A stretch of 64,000 nucleotides of DNA from Bacteriovorax stolpii (GCA_945883845.1 CAMCYI010000020.1:1-64000); one strand, 5' to 3'; positions 36,254-45,260 are shown, counted from the stretch's first letter. Notes: generated from the sequence alone by a model not told the origin. Program-made: numbers and translations.

Positions 36254-37297
36254 ATGAAACTTGAAAGTCTTCTCACATGGTCTGCTCAGGAGTACCGCGA
36301 TCTTCCGTGGCGAAAAAACCGTTCGCTCTATCGCACTCTTGTGTCTGAAATCATGCTTCAGCAGACCACTGTCGGTACTGTTAAAAATCATTTTGAAAGA
36401 TTCCTTACCCGTTTTCCGGACCTTCAGAGCCTGGCAAGTGCAACCGAGGATGAGCTCCTTGTTGCGTGGAAGGGACTTGGTTATTATCGTCGTGCCCGCA
36501 GCTTGAAAAAAATTGCTGAAGCTCTGGCGCGCGATCATGATGGAAAATTTCCTGTGAGCGCAGAACATCTTCAGAGCATTTCAGGGATTGGACCTTACAC
36601 GGCCAATGCACTCTTATCAATAGGTATGGACCGGCCCGCTCTTGCTCTCGACGCCAATCTCGAAAGAGTCATCGCACGCTTGTTTGGTTTGAAATCAATG
36701 AAGGGAATAAAACTTCAGAGAGAGATTCAGCAGTTGTTCTCTGATGGTAAAATTTTTACAGCGAAACATTCACCAAGGGCATTAAACGAAGCACTCATGG
36801 ATCTGGGGAGAACTCATTGTCAGGCGAGAAAGGCGAGTTGTGAGCTTTGCCACTTGAAAAAAGACTGTGTCTCTTTTAAGGAAGGTAAGCCTCTTCATTA
36901 TCCGACAGGAGCTGAGAAGATCAGTGCAGGCAAGAAAGTTGAACATGAGCTTCAACTCCTTCGCGCGTTTGTCATCAAGGAAGGTAAACTTCTGGTGTAT
37001 AAGAAGAATGAGAAAGAGTGGCTTTCAGGTCAATACGAAGTTCCGACTTTTATTCTTAAATCAACTGACAAAAAACTTTCTCAGTACCCCGCGATTAAGT
37101 TCAAGACAACCCCGGGTGTAGTTCATTACAAGTCCGGGATTACGAAATACTCCATAGATAATGTTCTTGAAATAATGGATGAGAAAACGTTCAAGACTCT
37201 TAAGTTTTCGCGTCCGGTGGTATGGAGAGATATTGCATCTGAAGATTCGAATTTCACGACAGCTACTCTGAAAGGTCTCGCGAAAACAACAGGCTAA
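36254..37297 (+). CDS. mutY: Adenine DNA glycosylase MutY
   Basis: 347 residues with the MutY signatures: PWRKNRSLYRTLVSEIMLQQT, a helix-hairpin-helix with ISGIGPYTANALLS and the catalytic Asp in LDANLERV, then the iron-sulfur cluster cysteines CQARKASCELCHLKKDC (CX6CX2CX5C). The C-terminal about 110 residues form a Nudix-like domain for 8-oxoG recognition. It removes adenine mispaired with 8-oxoguanine. Converges with a small reverse gene. Confidence 0.95.
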   Translation: MKLESLLTWSAQEYRDLPWRKNRSLYRTLVSEIMLQQTTVGTVKNHFERFLTRFPDLQSLASATEDELLVAWKGLGYYRRARSLKKIAEALARDHDGKFPVSAEHLQSISGIGPYTANALLSIGMDRPALALDANLERVIARLFGLKSMKGIKLQREIQQLFSDGKIFTAKHSPRALNEALMDLGRTHCQARKASCELCHLKKDCVSFKEGKPLHYPTGAEKISAGKKVEHELQLLRAFVIKEGKLLVYKKNEKEWLSGQYEVPTFILKSTDKKLSQYPAIKFKTTPGVVHYKSGITKYSIDNVLEIMDEKTFKTLKFSRPVVWRDIASEDSNFTTATLKGLAKTTG

Positions 37298-37663
37298 TTA
37301 TTTCTCTTTCAAAATACAGTATATGTTCCGCATCGATAATGTCGTCATCGGAATCTCAAGACAATATTTTCCGCAGAATATGATATCGGCACGATCGTTT
37401 CTGGTAAGATAAATGCCTTCGGAAAGCTTCTTTTCCCCTTTAAGCCTGCAATCTTTTTTTGACTGATATTCGCCTACTAATATGACCATACGATCCCGGT
37501 CAAAAACGCGATAAGCATAGGCAGACCAACTTCTGGATATCAAAAAATAAATTGATATAACGGTGATGATAAAAGATGCGGCCAGGATAATGTTAATCTT
37601 TTTATTTAAAGCTTTCATTCTGGCCTTTGGTTCGGGCATAGAATTGGCTTTTTCACTGGGCAT
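37298..37663 (-). CDS. Small membrane-anchored protein, function unknown
   Basis: 121 residues, with one transmembrane helix (about 24-45) after a basic N-terminus and a short exported tail with three cysteines (KKDCRLKG, IIFCGKYCLE) plus a fourth near the end (IYCILKEK). No family recognised. It is convergent with mutY with no gap. It may be co-transcribed behind the RCC1 lipoprotein gene. Confidence 0.55.
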   Translation of the reverse strand: MPSEKANSMPEPKARMKALNKKINIILAASFIITVISIYFLISRSWSAYAYRVFDRDRMVILVGEYQSKKDCRLKGEKKLSEGIYLTRNDRADIIFCGKYCLEIPMTTLSMRNIYCILKEK

Positions 37664-37676
37664 AACGATAGATTAC

Positions 37677-38861
37677 TTAGTTCGGAATAAAAATCTGAAC
37701 AGGGAATTCCGCGAACACTGCATTTTCAGTGCCTGTCCCGAGAAGCCCGCCATCAAGAGAATTCGTGTTGTGGCCATAACAGAAGAGCGTAAGTGAGGTC
37801 GTCACATAGCATGAATGGTATTCACCCGTAGATATAGAGGCAACTCCTGAAGCAACGATCTTTGTTGGCAAGTTATCCTCAACATCAACGTGGGAAGAAG
37901 GTCCCCAACATCTCAGAGAGCCATCAACGGCCACGCATGGAGCAGCTGTTGCGGAGACCGAAGTGACGTTTGCAGTAAAGAGTCTATAAGGAGTGATGTG
38001 AAGATCAGTTGTTCCATCACCTATTTGATAAGATGAGTTATCCCCGAAACAATTAAGACCACTTGTACTTGTTTTCACACAGGTCATACTGTTCAAGATT
38101 GATACGCTGACACTTCTTACTGAATGAGAAATCGTTTTTAATGGAATGAGAGAGTCGACGGTTGTGTTGTTTCCGTACTGGCCCACACTGTTATCACCCC
38201 AGCAATAAAGAGCACCTCTAACGACTGCACAAGTTGTCGCTGATCCTGTTGAAACATCTGAAACTCCCGAAGCAATGACTTCAGTCGGGGTTGAAGTCGG
38301 AGTTGTTGAGTTATCACCAATTTGACCGGACCCATTAGCTCCCCAGCATTTCAGTGCACCGGTATCGAGAACGGCACATGTATTACTCAAACCCGCAGAA
38401 ACTTTTTTCACCCCGGAAGAAATAATCTCACAAGGCTCAATGATTGAACCGCAGGCGTTATCACCAACCTGCCCATCAGTATCGTCGCCCCAACAAAAAA
38501 GTCCGCCATCAACAACGGCACAAACATGAGCGAAACCAACAGAGACATCAGTGACACCTTCATCAATAACTTTTACTGGAGTGCTGACTGGAGTCGTCGT
38601 TCCGTCACCAACACCACCGAAATTATTTGAACCCCAACAATAGAGGGCCCCGAAATAAATGGCACAAGAATTATAAGTACCAACAGAAACTTTCGCAAAA
38701 CCTTGTACGACACCATCACCATCAGTGTCAGTTGCTGAATTATCCAGACGCTCATCAAGAGCAGCGTTAGCTTTTTGGACGTCAATATGCTCTCTACAAC
38801 TTACAACGGATGAAAGGAGTACGAGTGTGACGAGCGGAAAAATGAATTTGTTCAGGATCAT
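37677..38861 (-). CDS. Lipoprotein with RCC1-type repeats
   Basis: 394 residues. A signal peptide ends in a lipobox VVSC (about residue 22). Residues about 55-390 contain seven or so repeats of the RCC1 type, each with VSxGxxxxCAVxxGxLxCWGxNxxGQxGD. The Cys pair in each blade (for example SCAIYFGALYCWG) is regular, giving a probable beta-propeller stapled by disulfides. RCC1 repeats in bacteria are surface or secreted propellers of unclear binding partners. A FliA-like promoter lies 17 bp upstream of the ATG. Confidence 0.85.
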   Translation of the reverse strand: MILNKFIFPLVTLVLLSSVVSCREHIDVQKANAALDERLDNSATDTDGDGVVQGFAKVSVGTYNSCAIYFGALYCWGSNNFGGVGDGTTTPVSTPVKVIDEGVTDVSVGFAHVCAVVDGGLFCWGDDTDGQVGDNACGSIIEPCEIISSGVKKVSAGLSNTCAVLDTGALKCWGANGSGQIGDNSTTPTSTPTEVIASGVSDVSTGSATTCAVVRGALYCWGDNSVGQYGNNTTVDSLIPLKTISHSVRSVSVSILNSMTCVKTSTSGLNCFGDNSSYQIGDGTTDLHITPYRLFTANVTSVSATAAPCVAVDGSLRCWGPSSHVDVEDNLPTKIVASGVASISTGEYHSCYVTTSLTLFCYGHNTNSLDGGLLGTGTENAVFAEFPVQIFIPN

Positions 38862-38877
38862 AATTACCTCGTGATAT

Positions 38878-38905
38878 TCATCGGTTACTCAGGTGAAAAA
38901 CCTTA
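38878..38905 (-). promoter_or_regulatory. Sigma-28 (FliA)-like promoter, weaker
   Basis: On the minus strand TAAGGTTT-N12-ACCGATGA, 13 of 16 positions but with 12 rather than 11 bases between the boxes. It lies just upstream of the RCC1 lipoprotein gene, whose GAGGTAATT ribosome site follows. Confidence 0.4.
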
Positions 38906-38960
38906 CTGAAATCGTTCAAGCCTCGGATATGTTGGATAATTTTTTGTCGTAGAGAAAATA

Positions 38961-38990
38961 AAAAAGGCCGGATTTCTCCGGCCAATTTTT
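38961..38990 (-). terminator. Intrinsic terminator after the small secreted-protein gene
   Basis: A perfect 7-bp stem GGCCGGA / TCCGGCC with a TTTC loop (38966-38983). A-runs on both sides make it a terminator for the minus-strand gene ending at 39010; it would also work on the + strand. Confidence 0.75.
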
Positions 38991-39009
38991 CTAAGAATGT
39001 AATTTCTGA

Positions 39010-39459
39010 TTAACGAAGGATCATGCAGCCTCTGCCGCCGGATCCACAAACCATTGTACCGAGGCGACGTGAGCTTCCACGAGATTGGTAAGCTTCAGCT
39101 TGAGGATTACATGATACCCAGGCCGTATGTTTTTCAACACCACTACGAAGGCGAGTTACGTCGCTTCCTGCCGGAGTTGGTCCACCCCAGATACCGCAAT
39201 CAGGATTTCCGAATGTTTTGTTGAGAAGTGCATCAGCTCTCTTTTCAGCATCACCGTAGTTATCGGCAACACCTTTTGCCCAATATTTCCCAACCGGATA
39301 TTCAACACCGTTAAATGGATTAAGCATAGATACAGCAGCTTCAGCATAGTCGCGGAAAATGCGAACTTCGCAAACGTTCTGGCCTTTCGGGCAGGGTGAA
39401 ACGAACGCAAATGCAGAACTTGTGAGCGATAAGGCCAATAGCAAAAATAAACTTTTCAT
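39010..39459 (-). CDS. Small secreted protein, function unknown
   Basis: 149 residues with a signal peptide cleaved near SAFA (residue 18-19). The mature protein has six cysteines, including CPKGQNVC near its N-terminus and CGSGGRGC near the end, suggesting a disulfide-bonded exported fold. Ribosome site GAGGTGATTT is present. No family recognised. Palindrome copy D lies 72 bp upstream; a strong terminator follows. Confidence 0.65.
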   Translation of the reverse strand: MKSLFLLLALSLTSSAFAFVSPCPKGQNVCEVRIFRDYAEAAVSMLNPFNGVEYPVGKYWAKGVADNYGDAEKRADALLNKTFGNPDCGIWGGPTPAGSDVTRLRSGVEKHTAWVSCNPQAEAYQSRGSSRRLGTMVCGSGGRGCMILR

Positions 39460-39530
39460 AAATCACCTCGTATAAAGATCATACGGGGATTTCCTGAAGA
39501 GCAGGGATGGTCAGGTAAAAATTCCGAAGC

Positions 39531-39547
39531 TGTCTAAAGTTTGGACA
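39531..39547. promoter_or_regulatory. Palindromic motif, copy D
   Basis: TGTCTAAA-g-TTTGGACA, one mismatch in the right arm. It sits two bases from the stop of the next upstream gene and 72 bp upstream of the small secreted-protein gene. Confidence 0.55.
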
Positions 39548-39548
39548 A

Positions 39549-40103
39549 TTAGTCTTCACGGGCACTTGGTGTGCCGACAGACCATTCAACAGTTGTGGTT
39601 GTACGAATGACTTTGACATCCATACGATCTGCATTTGAATGAGAATCTGCTGATTGCCGGGTCTGACTTGCGAACCAGTCGTAAGAGGGCCTGATCTCTT
39701 CGCGGATCTCTGGTACTTCTGAACAATTAAAATATGTTCTTGGACTGATAGCCGCGGCCCGCGCTTGAAGCCCCGGACCCCAGGTTGCATCATTAGGGCT
39801 GTAGAAATATTCTGCTTTTCTGGCAGGAGGCTCAGGGAGATCGATACTGGTACACATAAGAGTAGAGAGACCTACGGCACTGAGACAGTTGATATGAAAT
39901 GCATGAGCAACAATACGTAATTCGCGAATGGATCTCAAAAGATCATCATTGCAAACTCTGTCCCTGCGTTCTTGATCGGCCTGTAGTTGACGGATTTCTT
40001 CAGCAGAAGGGGCCGGAGTGGAAACCTTTTTGGCTTCAACTGTTGTTGAAATAACAAAGAGACCTAAAACAATAGCGAATAGTGTTTTCAAACGCGTCCC
40101 CAT
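39549..40103 (-). CDS. Secreted protein, function unknown
   Basis: 184 residues with a signal peptide (cleavage near VEAK, residue 24-25). The mature protein has a charged N-terminal helical part (APSAEEIRQLQADQERRDRVC) and four cysteines (VCNDD, INCLSAV, LMCTSID, FNCSEV). No family recognised. A FliA-type promoter lies 25 bp upstream; palindrome copy D follows its stop. Confidence 0.65.
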   Translation of the reverse strand: MGTRLKTLFAIVLGLFVISTTVEAKKVSTPAPSAEEIRQLQADQERRDRVCNDDLLRSIRELRIVAHAFHINCLSAVGLSTLMCTSIDLPEPPARKAEYFYSPNDATWGPGLQARAAAISPRTYFNCSEVPEIREEIRPSYDWFASQTRQSADSHSNADRMDVKVIRTTTTVEWSVGTPSARED

Positions 40104-40128
40104 TTAAAGGAATCATAACTTACTATTC

Positions 40129-40155
40129 TTATCGGATGAATTTGGGAAAACATTG
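40129..40155 (-). promoter_or_regulatory. Sigma-28 (FliA)-type promoter
   Basis: On the minus strand CAATGTTT-N11-TCCGATAA: 13 of 16 positions match the FliA consensus with exact spacing, 25 bp before the secreted-protein ATG (40103). Confidence 0.5.
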
Positions 40156-40195
40156 AGGAAGGGGGAGATGAGACTTCTTGTGGGCATCCTGAAAA

Positions 40196-40497
40196 GACCG
40201 AGATCAGGAATAAGCCGGATTCTGTATTAAACCATCATTCCTCTAGGACTTAGATTACCCTAAGCCTCCAGCACCCTACCCGTGAGCTCCTCGGACAGAC
40301 TCAACGCTCACCTACATGGGCTTGCACCTCGTAGAGTTTACCTGGTTTCACTACGCACTTCTTTCGAAGCCATACATACTTTCTGTTGCACTTGTCCTCA
40401 CCTCGCGGTGGACGGGCGTTACCCGCTACGATGCCCTATGGTGTCCGGACTTTCCTCCCGCCATTGCTGGCCGGCGACGGTCCCCTGATCTCGGTCC
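40196..40497 (-). ncRNA. rnpB: RNase P RNA (bacterial type A)
   Basis: On the minus strand the RNA begins GGACCGAGATCAGG and ends CCTGATCTCGGTC, a perfect 13-bp P1 helix. The first conserved region GGAGGAAAGTCCGGACACC and the later GAGGAGC and AATCCGGCTTA blocks are unmistakable. It processes tRNA 5' leaders with RnpA. At about 302 nt it is compact for type A (usually 350-400). A sigma-28-type promoter for the divergent lipoprotein lies immediately behind its 5' end. Confidence 0.93.
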
Positions 40498-40538
40498 GCG
40501 CATATTACCCGCGACTTACGCTCAGTGCAACCCCCCAC

Positions 40539-40565
40539 TCAAGTATTTTTAAGGCCTGCCGATAA
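40539..40565 (+). promoter_or_regulatory. Sigma-28 (FliA)-type promoter
   Basis: TCAAGTAT-N11-GCCGATAA: 14 of 16 positions, with a perfect -10 box and exact spacing. Start of transcription would be about 15 bases before the GGAGG-preceded ATG at 40588. Confidence 0.65.
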
Positions 40566-40587
40566 GAGGTGTAATACTGGAGGATCT

Positions 40588-40968
40588 ATGAAAAATCTCG
40601 GTCTGGCTTTCCTTGTGATGTTCTCTCTCGTCGTTGTCTCTTGTGGTAAAAAAGATGGCGGCGGCGGCAGCAGCGGCTTTTCAAGCGAGGCATACAGCAC
40701 GCAAGACGGTAAGATTAACTGGACCACTGGTGTGATCACAGTTGACGGCAAAAATTATAATCCACAATCTCAGCAGGTTTCACCTGCAAGCTACGCGATC
40801 ATCAGCAATGCTTTCCTGAATAAAGGGAATGTTTCGGGGATTACTCAAAGTACCGGGCAAGGGATTCAATACATCTTCCGCGTTCGTATCGAAGCTATCG
40901 AATCTCATTTCAACGGTCAGAGAGTTCTCGATATCCGTTCGATGAAGTTTATTAACTATAATCGCTAA
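40588..40968 (+). CDS. Small lipoprotein, function unknown
   Basis: 126 residues from ATG 40588, with ribosome site GGAGG. Lipobox VVSC (about residue 19) is followed by a Gly/Ser-rich tether (GGGGSSGFSS) and a roughly 85-residue domain starting DGKINWTTGVITVDGKNY. No family recognised. It sits behind the strongest FliA -10 box in the window, so it is probably a product of motile cells. Confidence 0.75.
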   Translation: MKNLGLAFLVMFSLVVVSCGKKDGGGGSSGFSSEAYSTQDGKINWTTGVITVDGKNYNPQSQQVSPASYAIISNAFLNKGNVSGITQSTGQGIQYIFRVRIEAIESHFNGQRVLDIRSMKFINYNR

Positions 40969-40976
40969 AATCTAAA

Positions 40977-41660
40977 TCATGCACCGTACGGGAGGAATAT
41001 CCTCCCGCACTGTGTGCACGTCTTTAAACTTTGAATCAGGTCCACTTCAATTTCTTCTTGCTTCGACATCTTATACCGACAAAAATAACAACTTCCCAAT
41101 TCCACTCTCGTAAATGGTCCATGAGCTAGATTCTTATCTTTTGTTCGCATGTAGATCTGCTGAAAGTTTGATGGCAGTTCTTCTACCAGTAATTGCAATC
41201 TGAAATCGATCTTCTTGATTTCATCCTGAGCTTTGATTTTATCTGCTTCGGCTTCACCCTGAATTTCAACAAGTGTTTTCTCAAGGCCATTCAGGAACGT
41301 CACATTCGCTTCACATTCTAATTTCTTCTCTTCCATCGCTTCAAGGAGTTGAAGGCCCTGATCTTCTAAGAGCGAGAGTTCTTTCCGATAGGAATTAATT
41401 TTATCTTCAGCCGCACCCATGCTCATGAGATTGGAAATTTGCTGTGATGAAACCTGAATCTTCTTTTCCAACTCGTGGAGATTTTGTTGCAGTGAGCGCA
41501 CCTCAAGATTGAGTGATGCAGTTTGCATAGTGGTCAAATCTTTCCTCTCAATAATTTTTGCTACACGCGCGTCTTGATCGCTCAAAACCTTTAAGTGGCT
41601 GATTCTCATTTTTCCGAGAGAATCGATTTCTTTTAATTTCACAAACCACTCTACACTCAC
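40977..41660 (-). CDS. CdsZ-like zinc-ribbon coiled-coil protein
   Basis: 227 residues from GTG 41660 (GGGAGAA upstream; longer frames would overlap aroB). A long coiled coil (about residues 5-170) is followed by a C-terminal zinc ribbon with CYFCRYKM and CTQCGRIF (CXXC...CXXC). This is the layout of the bacterial zinc-ribbon/CdsZ proteins, which are thought to act in gene regulation or RNA binding. It diverges from aroB by 36 bp. Confidence 0.8.
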   Translation of the reverse strand: MSVEWFVKLKEIDSLGKMRISHLKVLSDQDARVAKIIERKDLTTMQTASLNLEVRSLQQNLHELEKKIQVSSQQISNLMSMGAAEDKINSYRKELSLLEDQGLQLLEAMEEKKLECEANVTFLNGLEKTLVEIQGEAEADKIKAQDEIKKIDFRLQLLVEELPSNFQQIYMRTKDKNLAHGPFTRVELGSCYFCRYKMSKQEEIEVDLIQSLKTCTQCGRIFLPYGA

Positions 41661-41696
41661 TTTATTTTCTCCCGAAATTGGCGATAATATTGGAAC

Positions 41697-42692
41697 ATGA
41701 ATTCCAAAATTATCTACCTTAAAAAACTCGAGCTCTACAAGGAGCTGGACAACTACAAAGACGGCCAGTTTTTTGCTATTGCTGATCAGAAGATCAAGAA
41801 TCATCTACCACAGTGGATTCAATTTTCCCCACATGTTTTCTGGCTTAAATCTCCAGAGGATGAAAAAAATCTTTCGTCTTATGGCCAGGCTGTTGAGTTT
41901 CTTCTGAAAGGCGGAATCCAGCGTTCATCGAAGCTCTACGCATTTGGCGGGGGTGCTACTACTGATCTCGCAGGTTTCGTTGCGTCGACTATTCTTCGTG
42001 GGATCAAGTGGAGTGCTGTACCTACGACACTTCTTGCGATGATTGATGGTTCTATCGGCGGCAAGGTTGGAATAAATATGCCTCAGGGGAAAAATCAAAT
42101 TGGTGCTTTTCATGCACCCGATGAGATTTATATTTGTGGTGATTTTCTTACGACACTTTCTGACAAGGAGTGGACATCAGGAAAAGGTGAAATCCTGAAG
42201 TACGGATTTCTCTCAAATGAGATCCATGAGCTCATCCTGAAGAAAGCTGCGATTGAAGTCATTGCTCATGCGTGTGCCGTGTATAAGACCAAAGTTGTTG
42301 AAAGTGATTTCAAGGAAGAAGGCGACCGGATTCTCCTGAACCTTGGCCATACTTTTGGTCATGCGTTCGAATCTCACCTGAAGTTGTCACACGGCCAGTC
42401 AGTTGCCATGGGTCTACGGTACCTTTTCAAAGTTCTGAAGCAGCATGAGCAGCTCGCACAGTGGGATAAAATGGCCAAGGCCCTTTCTCTTCCGGTGGAG
42501 AAGTACAACATCGATCATTTTCCTCTTTTCGATATCAACGCCTTCATTTCCTACGTTGAGCACGATAAGAAAAAGATCGATTCTCACCTGCGCTTAGTAC
42601 TCGTCAAGGCCATTGGGTCTTGTTATGTTGAGGAAATCCTCATGAAGGATTTTAAGAAGAAGATCCAGACCTATGAAGAGTTTAAAATTTAA
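41697..42692 (+). CDS. aroB: 3-dehydroquinate synthase
   Basis: 331 residues with FGGGATTDLAGFVASTILRG, PTTLLAMIDGSIGGKVGIN, KNQIGAFHAP and the metal-binding LNLGHTFGHAFE. It converts DAHP to 3-dehydroquinate in the shikimate pathway. Shorter than E. coli AroB (about 360) by its N-terminus, but the active-site blocks are all there. It overlaps aroA by 20 bp, so they are translated together. Confidence 0.95.
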   Translation: MNSKIIYLKKLELYKELDNYKDGQFFAIADQKIKNHLPQWIQFSPHVFWLKSPEDEKNLSSYGQAVEFLLKGGIQRSSKLYAFGGGATTDLAGFVASTILRGIKWSAVPTTLLAMIDGSIGGKVGINMPQGKNQIGAFHAPDEIYICGDFLTTLSDKEWTSGKGEILKYGFLSNEIHELILKKAAIEVIAHACAVYKTKVVESDFKEEGDRILLNLGHTFGHAFESHLKLSHGQSVAMGLRYLFKVLKQHEQLAQWDKMAKALSLPVEKYNIDHFPLFDINAFISYVEHDKKKIDSHLRLVLVKAIGSCYVEEILMKDFKKKIQTYEEFKI

Positions 42693-43869
42693 GCCCGGCC
42701 TCTTTCCTTCCCTGATAAAAATCCCAGGTTCCAAATCCTATGCAAATCGCGCACTGATTCTCGCTGCGCTAAAGAAAAGCAAATTTGCGATTCATGATCT
42801 TCCAGAATCAACGGACGTCGCTTTTCTCGTCGATTGCTTGCGCCAGATAGGGCCCAGGATTCATTTTGAAGGACGGACCTGTATCGTGGAGGGTTCCTTT
42901 CCAGAATCGGAATTAAAGGGCTGCAGGGTTGAAGTAGGTGAGGGTGGGACGACCGCGCGTTTTCTCGCGACCCTCCTTCTTCGTGGCAAAGCTTCTTACA
43001 CGCTGATTCTCGGAGATCGTTTAAAGGCGAGACCCTGGGATGAGTTCATCGAACTTGTCAGGAAGTTTGGTGGCAAAGCTCATCTTCAGGGAAATGAACT
43101 TACCATTCAGGGTCCAGTGACTCTTCCAGATGTTTTGCACGTCGATTGTTCAAGGACCACTCAATTTGCATCCGGACTTCAGCTCGCTTTCTCAGATCAA
43201 AACGTAAAAGTTGTTCCTGTTGGTATGGATTCTTCCGAAAGTTACTGGAAGATGACTCAGGAAATGATTGCCAAAATTTCAGGCCCTGATTCGTACTCTG
43301 TGCCTCTTGATTGGAGTAGTGCAAGTTACCCACTTGCCTTCGGTGCTCTTCACCAGGAAATATTTTTTTCTGACTTATTTGAAGATTCGTTTCAGGCCGA
43401 TTCGAAATTTCTGCATGTTCTTACGAGTCTGGGGGCAGTTACTAAAACCAACGACGGACTTAAAATACATCCGCTCACAAATCCTCACAGTGTTTCAATG
43501 GATGTGCATGATTGCCTGGATCTCGTTCCTGCTCTGAGCTTTCTTCTCGCGCATATACCTGGTCAACATGAACTTTGGGGAATTGAAAATCTCGCTCATA
43601 AAGAAAGTCATCGGCTCAAAGAGATTCTTAATCTTCTGAAGAGTTTTGAAAGAGAGTGTTCTGTTGCAGACAATGCTCTCAAAATCACAGGTTCGGATAA
43701 GGAAATCCAGCATGAAAAAAATCTCAAAATGCCAGACGATCACCGCATGGTGATGACCGGAACTCTCTTCCTCCTGCACCATAGCGGAGGAGAGATTTCA
43801 CCAGCTGATGCCGTGGCCAAGTCCTATCCTCGTTTTTTTGAGCTCTTAGCCTCTTCCCGGATACCGTAA
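42673..43869 (+). CDS. aroA: 3-phosphoshikimate 1-carboxyvinyltransferase (EPSP synthase)
   Basis: 398 residues with the N-terminal PGSKSYANRALILAAL, EVGEGGTTARFLATLLL and RPWDEFIELVRKFG blocks, and the C-terminal KESHRLKEI and MPDDHRMVMTG, which identify EPSP synthase. It adds enolpyruvyl to shikimate-3-phosphate. The motif is EGGTTARF rather than NAGTAMR, as in variant enzymes. It starts inside aroB. Confidence 0.95.
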   Translation: MKSLKFKPGLFPSLIKIPGSKSYANRALILAALKKSKFAIHDLPESTDVAFLVDCLRQIGPRIHFEGRTCIVEGSFPESELKGCRVEVGEGGTTARFLATLLLRGKASYTLILGDRLKARPWDEFIELVRKFGGKAHLQGNELTIQGPVTLPDVLHVDCSRTTQFASGLQLAFSDQNVKVVPVGMDSSESYWKMTQEMIAKISGPDSYSVPLDWSSASYPLAFGALHQEIFFSDLFEDSFQADSKFLHVLTSLGAVTKTNDGLKIHPLTNPHSVSMDVHDCLDLVPALSFLLAHIPGQHELWGIENLAHKESHRLKEILNLLKSFERECSVADNALKITGSDKEIQHEKNLKMPDDHRMVMTGTLFLLHHSGGEISPADAVAKSYPRFFELLASSRIP

Positions 43870-43948
43870 AAAGTCCCTTCCCCCCTATGCATTCTTTACA
43901 GCTGGTCGAAGATGGGTGATCTTGCGGGTACACCAAATTGAGGTTCCC

Positions 43949-45205
43949 ATGTCAGCTTTCAAAATTTTAGCTTTGTTGTTTCTGGCCACATCAGCTTTCG
44001 CTCAAACGCGGGAACTGACCGTTGATTACAACGCCGGAATTGCGAAATATAAAGTTGGTTCGCAGGCCCTTCAATCATACTGCTTTGACGGACCAAGTGG
44101 TGTTTCAGGTCTTCAGGTAGATCGTCCGCAAAGAATTGCTTCAGTCACTAAACTTTTTACGACATTCTTTGCTTCTGAAAAACTTAACCTCCACAATAAA
44201 TATTCTCTTAAAGTTCATATCACTCCGGATAGTCTCCATATCGAAGGGGGACGTGATCCCTACTTTGAAGAAGAAAAAATGTTTCTTCTGATGAAAGGCC
44301 TGAATGATCTGGGATATACCAGCTTCAAAACAATTACGATGGATGATAATTTCATCTTTTCTGATGAAGCTTTATCTCAGCACCGGGAAATCACTCCCGC
44401 TTACAGCCGCAATCGCCTTGCTTTTTTCGTCAATAAATCAAATCGCCGCGCACTTCTGGAAAAATGGCAATCCGTTCAGAGATTTGCCCGTGAAGAAGGT
44501 GTGGATCTTTCGAATGTACCTATGCCTCAGATCACGACTATTGGTCGCGTATCCCGGGTTGCTTATCCAGTCCGGGATATGAATGAAACTGTCTTCGTTC
44601 ACGAATCACTTCCGTTTCACCTGATTTTAAAATCAATGAACGTTCAGTCTAAAAATATTGTTGCCCACAATGTCTTTCTTGAAGCAGCCAGAGTTCAGAA
44701 CTTTGATGAGTTCATGATCAGTAAGGGCTTTGAGAAAAAAGATTTCGCTATTTATAATGGATCGGGCCTTCCGATGATCAACGGCAATAGCCGTCTGGAC
44801 AACCTTGCAACCTGCAGACTCGTCTTGAAAGTGATCTCGATGCTCGATAAGAGTCTCGAGCAGCATAAGCTCATCCTGAGCGATATCGTGGCCGTCAGCG
44901 GAGGCAAGGATCTTGGATCATTCAGAGAACGTTTCAAGCTTTATCCGGAAACCAATCAGGCGATACTTTCAAAGACCGGAACTCTTATGCAGACATCTGC
45001 TCTGGCCGGAATTCTCATGATGGGTGAGAAGATGCCTTTCGCCATTCTTAACCACTCAACGAACAGCTCAGCGGCGCGTTCTTTTCAGGATTATTTCGTT
45101 TCAAGATTTTTTCATCATTTGGGTGAAGCAACTCCGATTCCTTATGAGAAAATCTCCATCTTCCCATGGAACAAGGCAGACTTCTTCTCCGCAGCAATTT
45201 ATTAA
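43949..45205 (+). CDS. PBP4-type D-alanyl-D-alanine carboxypeptidase/endopeptidase (peptidase S13)
   Basis: 418 residues from ATG 43949, chosen for its GAGG site and for the signal peptide it opens (cleavage near SAFA). The three active-site motifs of S13 enzymes are present: SVTK (SxxK), SKN (SxN) and SKTG (KTG). It should trim or open peptidoglycan cross-links in the periplasm. Predators use such enzymes to round up prey; whether this one is for self or prey cannot be told. Domain order matches PBP4 (DacB), with an insert between SxxK and SxN. Confidence 0.88.
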   Translation: MSAFKILALLFLATSAFAQTRELTVDYNAGIAKYKVGSQALQSYCFDGPSGVSGLQVDRPQRIASVTKLFTTFFASEKLNLHNKYSLKVHITPDSLHIEGGRDPYFEEEKMFLLMKGLNDLGYTSFKTITMDDNFIFSDEALSQHREITPAYSRNRLAFFVNKSNRRALLEKWQSVQRFAREEGVDLSNVPMPQITTIGRVSRVAYPVRDMNETVFVHESLPFHLILKSMNVQSKNIVAHNVFLEAARVQNFDEFMISKGFEKKDFAIYNGSGLPMINGNSRLDNLATCRLVLKVISMLDKSLEQHKLILSDIVAVSGGKDLGSFRERFKLYPETNQAILSKTGTLMQTSALAGILMMGEKMPFAILNHSTNSSAARSFQDYFVSRFFHHLGEATPIPYEKISIFPWNKADFFSAAIY

Positions 45206-45260
45206 TCGTTGGCACCTTCTACTTATGTCTGGTTAAATGACCCAACAGAAAGAGGTGCCT

